Positions 13,390 through 26,709 of a DNA stretch of 64,000 nucleotides are shown here, piece by piece; position 1 is the stretch's first letter, and the number at the start of each line of letters is the position of its first letter. Under the pieces are notes generated by a model. It did not search any database, was not told where the DNA came from, and worked only from the letters and a program-made list of their open reading frames with translations. Source of the stretch: Acanthopleura granulata (lineage: Eukaryota; Mollusca; Polyplacophora; Chitonida; Chitonidae); NCBI GenBank assembly GCA_016165875.1, contig JABBOT010000002.1:33941868-34005867 (forward strand), given 5' to 3'. The position numbers were made by a program, and so were the translations under genes.

Positions 13390-15386
13390 TCCAAATGCCA
13401 ACCATATTGATATAAAAACAAAAGAAAGAGCTGTAAGCATCTTTATAGATTTGCAAATTAGGCATTTGCTTGTCTGATGTATTTTTTTTGTTGGTCTACG
13501 TCATTGTAGGTTGAGTGTATTTTCATATGCAATCCTGAAAAATCTGGACAATTCCTGTATTATGGTTGACATTGTCTCTGGAAGAAATTACGTGCACTTG
13601 TTCAACCTTTGTGATTTAATTGCCAGACCTTTTTCACCAGAGGTGTCTGGAATTTTAATTTGCTGACAAAGATATCATGTTGCAGTGGATTGTTAGGTGG
13701 CTTTCTGCTCCACCAGAGTTATTATGGAGTATTTAACATTTTTGGGCTGTCTGTGTTTGACTGGCCTAGTCTGTACATGTATACAGTACAGGATTCAGCA
13801 TGGATTCAGTGTCTAGGAATTTTGATGGCCCTGTTTTCCTGAAGCTAGGATGAGTTTAACACTGAACAGCCTTTGAAAGTAAAGCCAGCCTTTAAGTCCG
13901 TATATATTTGGTGTTTAGTTACAATGTAAGACAAGTGCATGTCTGAGGCCTGATGTATTGACTGCAATTCTAAACATAAATCCTAAATGTCTCTTACATA
14001 AATAATCTCTGGGTTAAAAAATAAACTGGACAGCTGAGCTCTACTAATAGATGGGGTCCATGTGCTTGTTGCTTTCTGGCTATCCTCCTTACATCGGGGT
14101 TTACAGATTGGCACACACTGTCTTCAGAAGTCTGATCTAATTGGCAATTTTGGATGTTTGCTGTGCATAAAGAATATATGAAATGTTTTCTGGATTTTTA
14201 AAAGTAATAACGATTTCTGTGGTATTAGATCTTTTGAATGAATTGCTCAGGATCAAGTATGAAAGTAGACAGTTTCTTACAGTTGCATGTTGGGCAGTGC
14301 TGATGTATATTTAGTAAGATCTGTGAAGGAATACATGTAGATGTATTTCAGTGAGGGGGAATGTGAAATAAAATGCAAAAGTGTGAAATTATGTATAGGT
14401 GAGTGGCATGAATTCACATATGATATACATATTGTGGACATGGTAACATAGACCTAATGAAAACAGTGTGTGCTTCTTGAATTGTGCACCAAAATGCTCA
14501 CTGATTGCAGTTTGCACATGTACAGCACACATTTCTTCATGCAGGGTGAAACGTGACAGATTGTTGAAGAAAGCAAGACACACTTCTTAGGAGCGTAAAA
14601 CATGACTAAACTGTTTGGTCGACAGTGAAGGGTAATTTGTAGGTGATTGTACTACACAATTGCATTCCATTGGATTGTGCTACAGTTGTGTGTTGGTTGC
14701 CTGTGGATCTTTAGTTGTTCCAGCGCGTCTGGAAATGGTTGGCTTCTTGCTGTTCTCTGCCAGGAAGGTAGCTCAAAGTTTTGTGTGGCTGGTGGTGTCA
14801 GAGTAACTTTGTGGAACATGCACTCTGTGCAAGTGCTCCCTCATAGGGAGGTCTGCCATTATGCTGGATCCTGTGTCTTAAGTGGTTCTAAAATGTGTGG
14901 CTATAAAATAACAGTTCTCCATGGGGAGGTAATACAACTTAGCATGCCCTCCCGGACTGCAGTCATGTGAGCTGCTCTGGAAACTTTGATGTTGGACTTG
15001 CTCTTTAAGTGTTCATAATTCATTCATTGAGTTACACCTAACATCAGGTCAAGTAATTTTCTATGCCTTGAAACACAAATGACAAATTTTCCTTTTCCAT
15101 TAGTTTATAAATCACAGGACAAGAAAACTTGAGGTAAGACTAATGTGAGCTGTAGTATAATATTGTGAAACTTTTGTTTCAAATTATGCAATTCATTTGT
15201 TTCCTTGTATTCAGTTTCATGATGAATCTTACAATCTTACATGGTAGCAAATCAAGATCTTTGTCTAGAATCTTGGTGCCAAGTTGGGCATTTGTATGCC
15301 ACTGCTAAGCCTTATCCCTGAGCCAAGTGTAGTGAACTTATCACAGCTTGTCCCATCCGGAATCCCCACCGTGAATCCTCATGATA

Positions 15387-15510
15387 GTACCGTCCTGAGT
15401 GGTACCCTTCACAGTCCCATCCTGACTTCCCACCTTGAGTCATCTGGAGTCCTCACATTAGTTCCATCCTGAGTACTACCCTTTACAGTCCCTTTCTGAC
15501 TCCCACCCTT
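15387..15510 (+). repeat. Imperfect 50-bp duplication spaced 74 bp
   Basis: The block at 15387-15436 (starting gtaccgtcctgag, ending cccacctt) recurs at 15461-15510 (starting gttccatcctgag, ending cccaccctt). The frame spanning it has no recognisable domain and is not called as a gene. Confidence 0.6.
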
Positions 15511-17089
15511 CCCATGCCTAAACCCTCATGTGGTTGTCAATCCTGGGTAAATGTAAGAGGCGTCACAAAGATACATTGAATTATTGTCGTTTTTTCTCCC
15601 ACGTCATTTGGTACATCCCCGCAATATCACAAGTGGAGAGTATGTTTTAATTTAAAAAGTGCTGAGCTCAGCTGTGTTTGTGATTCTGACCAGATGTGAT
15701 GATGTTCTTGTGAGGTGCTTTGACCACACTGCACACAGAGATGAAAAGTTGGGTCACAACAACAAAAGGCTTTGGAGCACTGTGGTCAGCTAGAGGTCAC
15801 CTTCAGTACACACTGTCAGAGGAGAGGTCAGTCAGTGTTGCTTATTTAACTGTCTTAGCCACAAACACTAATAGTTACACATGAATGCAACTGCAGTAGG
15901 TGTGAAATCCTAACATACTAGAGTTGAGGTCAGCTGGGGTATGTAAAACATACTGTGTTGTCAGTGGCAACTTCATGCTCTAATAAAGTTTTATAAAATT
16001 ATCATGAATTCGAAAATGGTGCCTGTAAATTTACAACATATATGCACAAATGTACACTGTAGGTGTATTTTGTATTAATTATACTCATGTTTTGATTACT
16101 AAGAAGTGCACTGCATTTGTTACCTATTTCTGTGTACCTGATCTTTTGTGCCAGCCCTGAGAGAAATTTGATACTGTTGTAAAATTATTTGGCTGATTTG
16201 TTGCTGATTTGTTAATGTGTTATTTACATTTACAGGTGATGTAACATTCTATTTGTCACATGATATTTGAGTGCCTATGACACAAGGTGAACTGTCTCCC
16301 CACATGAGTGGTTATCCCCTCGGCTGTCTTTGTGGAAACTACTGCACAGTTTACGTCCAAAATAGCACAAATTAGATGTGGCTATTATTACTATAGTACA
16401 CTGTAATTAATATCAGCAATTTCAAAAGAATGGCTCAAACGGAAGTTACAAAGGTTAAGTCTACTGAAGAACTGTCCATTAATAGTGGTGTTGTTGGACA
16501 GTATGTGGCAATTTTTTGTCAACATAATTAATGCACTAATGTAGATGGTATATGGCCGTGGTATAAACTTGTGACAAATTTTGCCAACTCTTTGTTGGGT
16601 GATTATTACATGCGAGGAATGTGCCTAATGAGTGGTGCCCCCTCCCACCCCACTTCCCCGTAGCCCTCAGTTGTCAGGTCAGTGTGTGGGAGGATCTGAC
16701 AGCCATGAACTGTGATTATTGTGTATAAGTCTGAACTCATCACACACATGCCACATGTCAGGGGACCAGGCTCATATTTGATAGTAGGTGATGTAAATCC
16801 TAACCAAGTGTTTCTGTTTGCCTCCTCATCTCTTTGTTTTTGTGACGCTTGTTTACAGATGAACCCAGCATTTTATACGTTCCATTATGTTTGTAAACAA
16901 GGGTTTTTCCACTTTTTTGATTAAACAGTACTCTCCCTTATTTGCCTTTGACACGTTCCACCCAGCTGTGAGCTAATTATTTTTGAATGTTCTTTTCTCT
17001 TCTGTCATAAAACCTGCATATGCTCTTCAACTAAATGCTGAGTGTTATAATAGGCATTGATCAAAAGTTTTTTTTTCTAATTCTCTCTG

Positions 17090-17145
17090 ACAGCAGAAAC
17101 CTAATTCTGAAATGCTCTGGCTTTTCAGAATTAGGTGTCTGCTGT
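17090..17145. repeat. Near-perfect hairpin, about 23-bp stem and 10-nt loop
   Basis: The left arm at 17091-17112 (cagcagaaacctaattctga and two more a) pairs with the right arm at 17123-17144 with one mismatch; one further A-T pair extends the stem. The loop at 17113-17122 is tgctctggct. The stem length resembles a short pre-miRNA or a small fold-back element. No homology is known to me, so function is open. Confidence 0.75.
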
Positions 17146-20100
17146 TTTACACTGGATTGAGTGTCAGAGAGGATGTGTTGGACTGCTAACCTTGTCTAGC
17201 AGTGTAAACAGGGCTGATATGGGGGGGGGGGGCAGGGTGCCATGATGTGTAGTCATGTACTTGGACTGGAGCCAGTAGGTGGAGATACTGGATGGAAGGA
17301 AAGCTCTAGGTAGAAGCTCACCACCTTTCCTGAAGTGTCCAGAATTCAACAGCAGAAATCAATGGCCATTCAATTCACACTGCTCTCCATTATGGTAATT
17401 TTCTGCCAAATTGTCCTCTGTTCATTGACGTTTTCAGGCCAGTGGTTAATGGTGTAAATCCTCATCGCATGCTGTGTTTCTGACAAAAACCAATTGGAAG
17501 CCGAGGCTGTGTGACTGGGTCGATGGCACCAATCCTCGGGCTATGATAGAATCCTTCATATTTGCCAGAATACTCTAATTGATGTCTGTATGTATCTTGA
17601 TGACACTGCTTGAACTCTTCTCGTGCCTCTGAAAGAAAAAAAATGATCAAGTGCAAATTTATTTATGGCTATACCTACATATTTTCTGAGACCCTTATAA
17701 ACTTGCACCAAGAACTTGCTAGATAAAGCCCTGGAAGATAAATTAAGCTAAAGTTTGAGCTCATCACAGGGTTATCAGGAAGAAAATGTTAAGAATCTGC
17801 CCCGTGCTGCACTGGGTATAGTCACATTTTGGTGTTGTCTGTGAAGTTGATCCATCCTGGATCCTGAATAATTGACACAGTCTTGAATTTACTCTACAAT
17901 TACTGACAACATAAAACAACAGGGTTTATTATTAAGTAAACACCCAAAGCATTTGATTTTTTTTTTTGAGGGAAAGGGACAGTCTCTTGGCAGGACAAAG
18001 GATGTTTACAGAGTCTTCAGCTGAGAACTATTAAGTATACGTAAGATTTATGGATGACAAGGGCTACAGGGATGTTGGCTTAGAGACAGCTGGCCTCTTA
18101 CATCATGGTGGGCAATTTACTGTGTTTGTGGTCTGCTGGAAATGGCAGAGTTCTCTAACTGTGACAGCTATGCTTCACTGGGAGGCCTAGACTTTAATGT
18201 GAAGGTCACATTGCCTGACAGCTGTGTGGTCAAAGTTTAAGTTAGTGCTTGCCCTCAACCTGGATTTTCCGTGAAGTTAAAAAAAGATTATTCGGCAATC
18301 TTAAAGTTTTTGCGGACTGGGTGATGGTTGCCATGACCGATGTTATGAAAGACTCTGTCAAAGAAATTATGTTAAAACTGTTACAGTATATTTTGACACG
18401 GTTGTATTTGACAGGATACGGAATTTTCTTATATGAAAAGAACTGTAATGAAGTAAGAATGATTTGGAAGGTTAATTGACAATTTTGGTACAAAAAAATG
18501 TAAGGTTGTGTAGCCCTGTACAGCTGGAGACTAATTCCATACAACTATATTTTAGAATTTTGTCTCCTTGTCACTCTTCATTTCACTGAAAAAAATATGG
18601 ATAACCATGAGTAATTTTGGTGATAGTCTTGGACATTTTTTGTGATGAATTTGTCAGATATTATGAGCATAAGAATTTGTCACCAGCTGGTGATCTGCAG
18701 GAACCATTGCAGAGTGTTTACTCAGTGTGCAGTCAGATTGTTTGAGCTCTGGAAATGTTGATGGATTAGCCCATGACAAGAGGCGGGTATGTTTGTATCC
18801 GGAGGAACTGCTTCCTTAATGCTTCTTACACTCCGGGACTACAGCAGGATGCAGAGCTGGTATGATTAATACTGTGTGCTCAGAAGATGTGTAGAACATT
18901 TAATATTTGTCAGCTTACTCAGAAAACTTGTGATTGATCGCATAGATTTCCAATACCAAAATGGAATATTCCTTACTCCATGTTCATTTCTTAGCTAGTG
19001 TTTCAGGTTGTATGGCAGCCATGTCATAGGTTAGCTCAGTGTAGCCTGGTGCAGAAGTATAAATTGTGTGCCACAGTATTTCATTGAGATTCTGTTTCAC
19101 AAGATTGATGATCTTTCATTATTTATTGAATAAGAATTCGGATAAAATCGTAGAATGTTATTGGTACATAGAATGGTACTATATTGATAATTAATTATGG
19201 CATGATTATGTGTGAATTAAATTATTATTCTATATTAAATTATTTCCCTGCACATTTTAATGACTTTGTAATTTTTTGTATCTGTAGCTTTGATGCCCTA
19301 AGCTGTTATTTTTGGTGTGGATGACCAGTTCATATATTTATAGCATATTGCCTTGGTAATTATACTACATTCATGATGTGAAAATGTGTCCTAGTGTGAA
19401 TGTTATTGTACTGGCTGTGGACACAGCGCGTGATGTGTCCAAGTGCTAATTGCCGAAAGCAGCATTAAGAACATGTCATGTGTTCATGGATGTGTCATTT
19501 GGCCATCCTTCAAAACTGTTTGTTGGTAGTAACCCAACCCAGTGAGAAAAATTAGTGTAGGTCAATAGGGAACTCTTTTTTTTTTTAATTTTGTCTCTTG
19601 AAAAACATAGGTATTTTAAAGAAATTAATATGGACAGAAAAATAAAAGAAACTTTTATCAAAATACCAAGGAAAACTTTTTGAGTAGGGCAGTTTTTTGA
19701 AGGGTTGGTCATGTTCAGTGAATGTATAGTTAAGGATGGTGTTGTCTGAAGTAGAGTCAGTAGGTTTCACTTGGAACATTTAATAATTAATACTGAAAAG
19801 TATATTTTAATACTGTTGCCTTATACTGTTATGTGCAATAGACCAGTTGCAACAATGTTGCCATGCCAGCTGCTCATTCTCCTGTATGCTTTTCCCTGTT
19901 CATACATATACCATGCATTACATGTGCATGTATAAACACATACGACTTATTTTCCAAAATCAGTATAGTTTATATCAAAAAATTTCCTTGATGTTACATC
20001 AAGTTGTGAATAACTGATTGTAAAATAAGTGAGTAGTAAGTCATTTAACTCTCCTTCATTCATAGGTTAGAAATAAATTTTGTGGCCAGTGTGTAAATAT

Positions 20101-23100
20101 AAATATTATTAAATTTGAGATGACCTTTCAAAAAACATCGAGTGCATGTGTAACAAAACATATAGTACCTGCTTGTACGTTTATCTCCCAGAATAATATT
20201 CTGTTGTGCTGTTTACTTTCGCAAATGAAGAGATTAGAACTTGTTTACTTTGTAGATTACTTTTATCATTCATATACTATATATTACGGCAAAATGTCAG
20301 GATTTCTTTCAGTGATGAAAGTGCTACCTCATTTAGTTCATAGATGTCACATTTGTAGATTCATGTTTAGTAGGCCTACTTTATACCTAGACGTCATGAC
20401 ATCACGACATTGAAAAAAGATACATTTTGTTTTGCCTGTGGCTTCGGCAATAAACAATGGGCACCTCCTTTTTACTGCAGTGATCACAGTGTATGCACTG
20501 TGAATGAAGCCATTATTTCTTAATTATATTTTAAAAATTATCCTTCTGTAGCATGATTGCCATTGTGTGGATGATTGATTTATGCTGAGTTCGGTTCTGC
20601 TGACACTCTTAACATTTTGTAATAACTGTTTGCAATTAAAGCCTTGTTTGGCAAATTATCAAGTCAAAAAGAGTGGTGTAGATGACTTGATTACACAGTT
20701 AACACTGGCATCATGTTTTGCAGTGATTTGAAGGCACACTGTATCTTTCTGTTAAATTTTAGCCCAAATTCAAGATGAGCTACCTGTAGCTGTATATAAT
20801 AACTGTAATCTAGTATTGTAATGTTGCTTAATGTATTTGTAAGTCCTTGTGCACCAGAGTCATATTCTTTGCCAGTATTTGGAGATCATTTGTGTTAAAA
20901 AAATTAGGCCCCTTTTCTTTTGATGTGTGGTGTATCATCTGAACACTGAACAGCATGGGACCACTGTTGTCTTTCACACTCATCTGGGGGCTAGCCAACA
21001 CTGTCTGTGCAGAGAGCGGCCTGAGATTTGCAACTGAGCCTTGGCTCACTCCACAGGTTGTCACACAGTTTGTTGTGGTTAAACACGTGTTTGTGCTGTT
21101 CAATGGTTTCTTTTTGTGAACATCTGTGTGCAATCATCTTCCTGGTGTTCCACTGGGAACTCTGCCTGTAAGTCACAGCTTGCTCTTACCAGTACATCAG
21201 TACATGTGTGTTTCTGGGCCAGTTGGTCATTTTCCCTGCACATCTATGCAAGTCGCCATATTTTTTTTTTATATCTGCCTCAAATATTCTTATTGGAAAG
21301 GTTTATTGTTTTTAGAAAAATCAAGTGTTGCACGGAAGGCCGATAGACATTTGGCTCTTCCAGTGTGAAACCACTTGGTTCTGGATGTTACTCTACTGGT
21401 AGATATAGGAAAAAAATAACTTTTTGTCAGTGAGTACAGCTCCTCTGAAGTCTGCAATTAGAGAGGCCAAATTTATGTATGCTAAGGAACTGTTTGGCAC
21501 CTCTGTAGTCCAAGCAAATATAGCAGTGCCACCACACAACCTCTGTCTATATTCTATGAAATATAATCTGTTAGCCCTAGTTAAAGATTTATTGTATGTT
21601 CATGTACTCTCTAGAATGATAACATTCCTCATTGGGCTTGCTTCTGGATACCTTTCTTGACCTCACTCTGATGACTTAGCTGTGTTATACTTTATGTTTT
21701 CTATTTCCTGACTAGAATATTGTGTTGATGTAAGACCTTCTTCTCTGATGGAGTATAGATGTTGAATCCTGATAGTTTCCACTTCAGTTGGCCTCTTGTC
21801 ATTTTTCCTTTAAAATTGGTCCTAATTAACAGTCATTTCTCCATACGGTAACAGCATATACCAAGGGAGCAGCCATCCATTTGCCAGACACTGGGATGCT
21901 GTCGCACAGCCCGTTATATGAGGCATAATAACGGAAATATGGATTCACTTCTGTCCCCATTCTGACAGCGTACATTGTCTATGAACACATTGATGTTGTC
22001 CTGGTGTCTGTGTGAGATGCCTACCTGTACTGGTTATAATTGTGATTTATTCCTAATAAATGATATTTTATTTTGTCCAATTTGCTGCTGTGTGCTGTTG
22101 GCATCTGTCAAAACATTTTCTGTGAGGGTTCTAATATAGGGTTTCTGGATTTTCTGCCTTTGTTTGAATGTTAATACACATCAGGTTTTTTTATCTGTGG
22201 ATGAAGATTTTTTGTATAGAATTCCATGTTATAATTGTGTCAAGCATGACAAGTCTGTGTCTGGAAGAAGAAGAAGAAGCCATCACCAAGGCTATGTTTG
22301 TACCTCATTGTGCTTTTGTAGGTTCAAATATCCAGGTAATATGTGAAAAACAACATTAAGGAACATAATTAAAGCATGTTATAATTTCAGTATTGATTGG
22401 CTGAGAGCTCTTATCACTCCTGTTACGTTGGGCAAGAAGAAAATGATTAACTTGAGATTTTTGTGCATAGATAAATGTTGAACAAGAAAGAAATGCCTGT
22501 AAATGCTACAGAATGACCAGTAGGCTGACTGCAAAGTAATTGAATTGAAATGTGAAGGGCTTCAAAATGAGAACTGGTGATGGCTTGCAGTTCACTGGGC
22601 AGACGAGTGTGATGGAAGCTGGTTGAGAACCCTTCCATATTACCCGAGGGACAAACCAGACACAGTGGGCAATTGACCTTAGTCCGGCTGTCAAGGACAA
22701 AAGCATGCCACTGTACTGATGGAGATGTCACAGACTTAATCCATGTACCCGGGTAATGAATGTTCTGGTATACAAGTCAGTCCCACATAGTACCTTGCGG
22801 AGACACTGGAGTAGAGCATATGCATATATTTATGTATAGAGAGTACTTGGTTGCAGACAGAGGCATTCCTGTAAATTATACAATGGTGTGTGGCAATTGG
22901 GACTAACACATGTTAGAATTGGCAGAGTTGACTTGCCAGGGAACAGGAGCGGCGCAAGATGCTATCAATCAGGCGACTTCTGAGGACACTTCTTGTTGGA
23001 GAACAGGCTGATATTATGGCATAACTGACAGCTCCTGTGATCCCGCATTGGCTTTTTAAAAGAGATAGTGTGTCTTTTGTTTGTTTAACAGCTGTTTTTC

Positions 23101-26100
23101 TTGTAGACTGTGAACAGGGCCAGTGAGCCTTGTGATAGGGCTTGACAGCCAACGCATGCTCAACATAGCTCTGCAATCAGTTGTTAGACTCCGGCTGTTG
23201 CCGTAATACCACTGTTAAAGGCCTCTCACTTTCCTGCTGTACAAAATTTGTTCAGAAAATGTCTTGGCCTTTGCATATTTTGGGCAAAACATTTATTGTA
23301 GGTCAAGAACTCAAGCCATTATCTGTCTTGATACTTGAAGGACACAGCTGCATAAAACCTTCTGATGGAAACCTGCTCCCAAGCTTGCTTGTAAGTGTCA
23401 GGTCTTACTTGGTATACCAGTATTCTCTGGGTGGAAAGCTTGGACTGTTTTGTCTGTGCATAATGAGCTGCCTTTACACTCTCCCAGGCAGGGATATATA
23501 AGACAAAGTAACAACTTACACATGGTCTTCTACAATACTCTGGCTCCTGTCCAATTCTGAATTAAGCTTTTTCTATGGAGGTGATTTTTGTACCATATAA
23601 TATATGATCAAACCAACACGCAGTTAGCTGCCAAAGTCAGTTGCCAAGTGCATTTTGTAAGAAACCCAGTACTCGTGCTTGGAATTCATTAGTATGATCA
23701 CTAAACCAGATGAGCATCAGTTCATGCCTACTGAATACATGCATGGCTAATTTGAAGTCCTTGTTATACCCATGTTAATTACTTGTACCTGTATGACATC
23801 TTGTCTTTGGTGCAGAGATCACCCGTTAGTATTTGTTTGATACTTGGTATAGTAACTGCTCTAATGGAGTACTATATATTAAAGGTAGAACTGAGTGCCA
23901 AGAACTACATGTACACCATACAGTACAATTTGGTGTGTTGCGAAAATCTTGTAAACAATGTATTTGTCTTGTAAAATATATTGTATATATATTGTATAAG
24001 TCTTATAAAATATAGATACAAAATCACAACACCTTATAGTATTCATTCTAAAATTTTCCCCATGACAAACCTTCTCATTTTTCCCCATTGGGAGTTGGAA
24101 AAGGTCGAAAGGTGTTTTGAGGATTTTGTTGAAGGTAGGATGGTATCCTACTGGAAAGAGTAATGTTTCATGACTTTTAATTACCTGAAAACATGCATTT
24201 TTCAGGCATATTCTTAGGGTAAATACAGTATTCCAAAGATGTGGAAAGGCTAAGGTGTATGATAAGTGCTGATCATTTAACTTTCTGAAGTCCAAAGTGC
24301 ATTTGGCGTGTTGAGTGGAAATTAAGGTAGCTGGAAATTTTTTATTTGATGTAACATTTCAGAGATTGTTTATGTACTATATTGAAGATTACATTAAGTC
24401 TGGATTACTATCGTTTTAGACTGTGGAGCCATATACACATGTGTACACCTGACACAGAGAATGATGCATGTAACAGATACATTAGAGAATATCATTGAGA
24501 TATTAATGTATAGGAATGTGAAACTGTCGACGACTTTGTTACATTTGGTGATGACAGTTTCTGGTAGAAGTAACACGTTGAGGTAAATTCTGAGAATGGC
24601 TTTCATCCTAGTTATTATGCTGAGCCAATCTGGTGTTATTCATCACTGTGATGAGGATATGAAGACATCTGGTGTCCAATTCTTCCCAGGAGTCTTCCAC
24701 TTACATGCTGACAGGGTTTCCAATTTCTGAGAACTTTCAGTAGAAATCTGAGGATCATCTGTGCATGTGAGTGAGAAGGTTGAAGTGTGGTAACTTATTA
24801 ACTGCATGGTTGGTTAATATCAGTTGCATCAGCCTTCAACTGGAAGAATCTGTCATGGTTAACAAGATGATAGTTATGTCTTCATGCAGCCAGTTTTAAC
24901 AGATAAGCTCATTTCATCAGTGTGCTAATCAGTTGCCATTTAATGGCTAGATGATAATGGGAAGAAGTGGGACCCAGGATCAAAGAAGTGTGTGGTGTGA
25001 GGCTGTGGGCCTGGTGTCTATCTTCCAAATCATATACTGGATGGTCTGAATGTTACCAGGTGGTCACTTCAGTGTGATCTGTTACAGCTAGTGCTGAATT
25101 TCAAACACGTAAGCATTGATAAAATTCAAAGAGTTAATATATTAATAATATTGGTAAGACCAATCGCATATACCAGAGATTATAAAAACAAAATAAAAAG
25201 TGAGAGAAAAAAAATCTCGAAAGAAAGGAGCTTAAAAAATTGGTATACCGGTTCTTGCTTTTCTTCTTTTTGTGCTTGATTTCAGTTTTTGCTGCCCTGC
25301 TCAAACCTGGTTTATGTCCAGTTAATAGATTCTGTAACATGTAACAGCAATTTTTCTGTCCATGTATATTTTGATGATGTACTCATATTTAAGACTCGTA
25401 GAAACACACCCAGTGAATCACAAGAATTTTCCCTTAAGGGAGCAAGCTGCACAAGAAGAGCGGTTCAACCAGTGGAACTTCAAAAGACATTTTTTGCATT
25501 CTTTTTCAAAGTACATGCTTGTAAACACAGATCTGTGTATGTGGAACTATTTTTTCAGTGTGTGTGTTTTTTTTTCAGCACTGCTGTGAATGTTGGGCGC
25601 ATAAAACATAGTCCAGCTTTACCTTAGATGCTTATGAATGGAAAGGAGAAACTTAAAAATGAAAATAAATGTGGCATCATCCAAATGCTTTATTAAAGGT
25701 TATTTTTTGAAATTAAAACTGATTTTATTTATCTTCTGAGCTTAGGTTTTCAAATTAAGGAATTTCTTGTGATTAGATGTGTCATTTGGCCTGCTGAGAA
25801 GAAGCTTAGTGACTGGCTTAAAGTTGAACCATCTGGTCTAGGAAAGCCTGCTGCAGAATCTAGTTTCAGCTAAATGGACTATAGCTGTTGACAATTCAGT
25901 TTTATCTGGGAGCTCATTTACATGTCTCAGTTATTTAAGGACACTGAAGTCAATGAGTAAACTTCACAAGTTGATACTTGTGGCCTTTAGGTTTCACACA
26001 ATTCCATGGCTAAAAATTGCTTTGGTGATGCTATTCTCTTCGTTGAAATTATCCAGAATTTGTGAAAAATCAGCTGTTTTTTTTGTGTTAAAAGTGTGAA

Positions 26101-26543
26101 CAGCTTCACCAGACAACCATAGTTTGAAGCTGTATTTTTTTTGTCTGGGGAACATTCTAGACAGAAGCAGTAGCAAGTCATGCCGGTAATCTGTTGGTAG
26201 CTGAGAAATAGAAAAAGATCATGAAATATATGATTTTTGTCAGTGGGGTCAAATACCTTGTGCTTATATTGTCTTATCATCAAGGAAGCTTCAGTTAAAC
26301 ATATCGCCTTGAAGACTTTGATGTATTACATGTATGTAGGCTATAGGGGTGTCTTAATTTTAAGGAATACATGTCTAGATCAAGGAGGCACTGCTGTTAT
26401 TTTTGTGATGCCTAATGCATTCTTTAAAGGCAGGCTTAACCCCAAGTTTATAATAATTTACAAGGTTCTATACAGATTCTGTATGATACAGCTGCTTATA
26501 ACTGTTCATCATTGTGCATTTGACTTTGTTTTTCTCTTTGCAG

Positions 26544-26709
26544 CAAAAGCACCGAAGATTAATAAAAGATTAAAAAGTATAACTGTGAAGGAAGGGAATA
26601 AAATTACATTAAAATGTTCTGCATCTGGATATCCTCGACCAAAGATAACATGGATGAAGGATGGGAAGGTGCTGAGCAAGGCCAAGGGCATGAGGATAAA
26701 GAAGGGAAA
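26544..26709 (+). CDS. NRG: Neuregulin exon: first half of the I-set Ig domain
   Basis: The acceptor tttgcag is followed by two bases completing a split codon (phase 1, usual at Ig domain edges). The donor is gtaagt, leaving phase 2. It encodes residues 1-56 of the partial protein, including KITLKC (Cys25) and PKITWMKDG (core Trp37), the B and C strands of an I-set domain. It is rich in Lys/Arg, notably near SKAKGMRIKKGK. A long frame running in from 26237 is only intron read-through. Confidence 0.9.

Larger units (their letters stand above)
1..26543. other. Non-coding stretch upstream of the first recognised neuregulin exon
   Basis: No exon can be supported here. The open frames are short, lack recognisable domains and are not flanked by convincing splice sites. 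The first recognised neuregulin exon begins with two bases of a split codon, so at least one upstream exon (N-terminus, perhaps with a signal peptide) must exist; it is either hidden here or lies before the window. The region is AT-rich with SINE fragments, a 19/20-bp minisatellite (about 4234-4592), a dispersed repeat (5563-5705), an imperfect 74-bp-spaced duplication (15387-15510), a 22-bp-stem hairpin (17090-17145) and a 12-G run (17221-17232). A locally more CpG-rich patch near 1380-1530 could be regulatory or a 5' UTR exon, but nothing proves it. Confidence 0.5.

Noticed and set aside
14647..14970. 107-codon frame with hydrophobic N-terminus and many cysteines, considered as a signal-peptide exon for the neuregulin
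   Set aside because: The cysteine spacing matches no domain I know, and there is no clear phase-1 donor at a sensible place.
26237..26543. Extension of the first Ig exon upstream to a Met at 26237
   Set aside because: A strong tttgcag acceptor at 26543 and the phase-1 boundary typical of Ig domains mark the exon start; the upstream reading lacks Ig or signal-peptide character.
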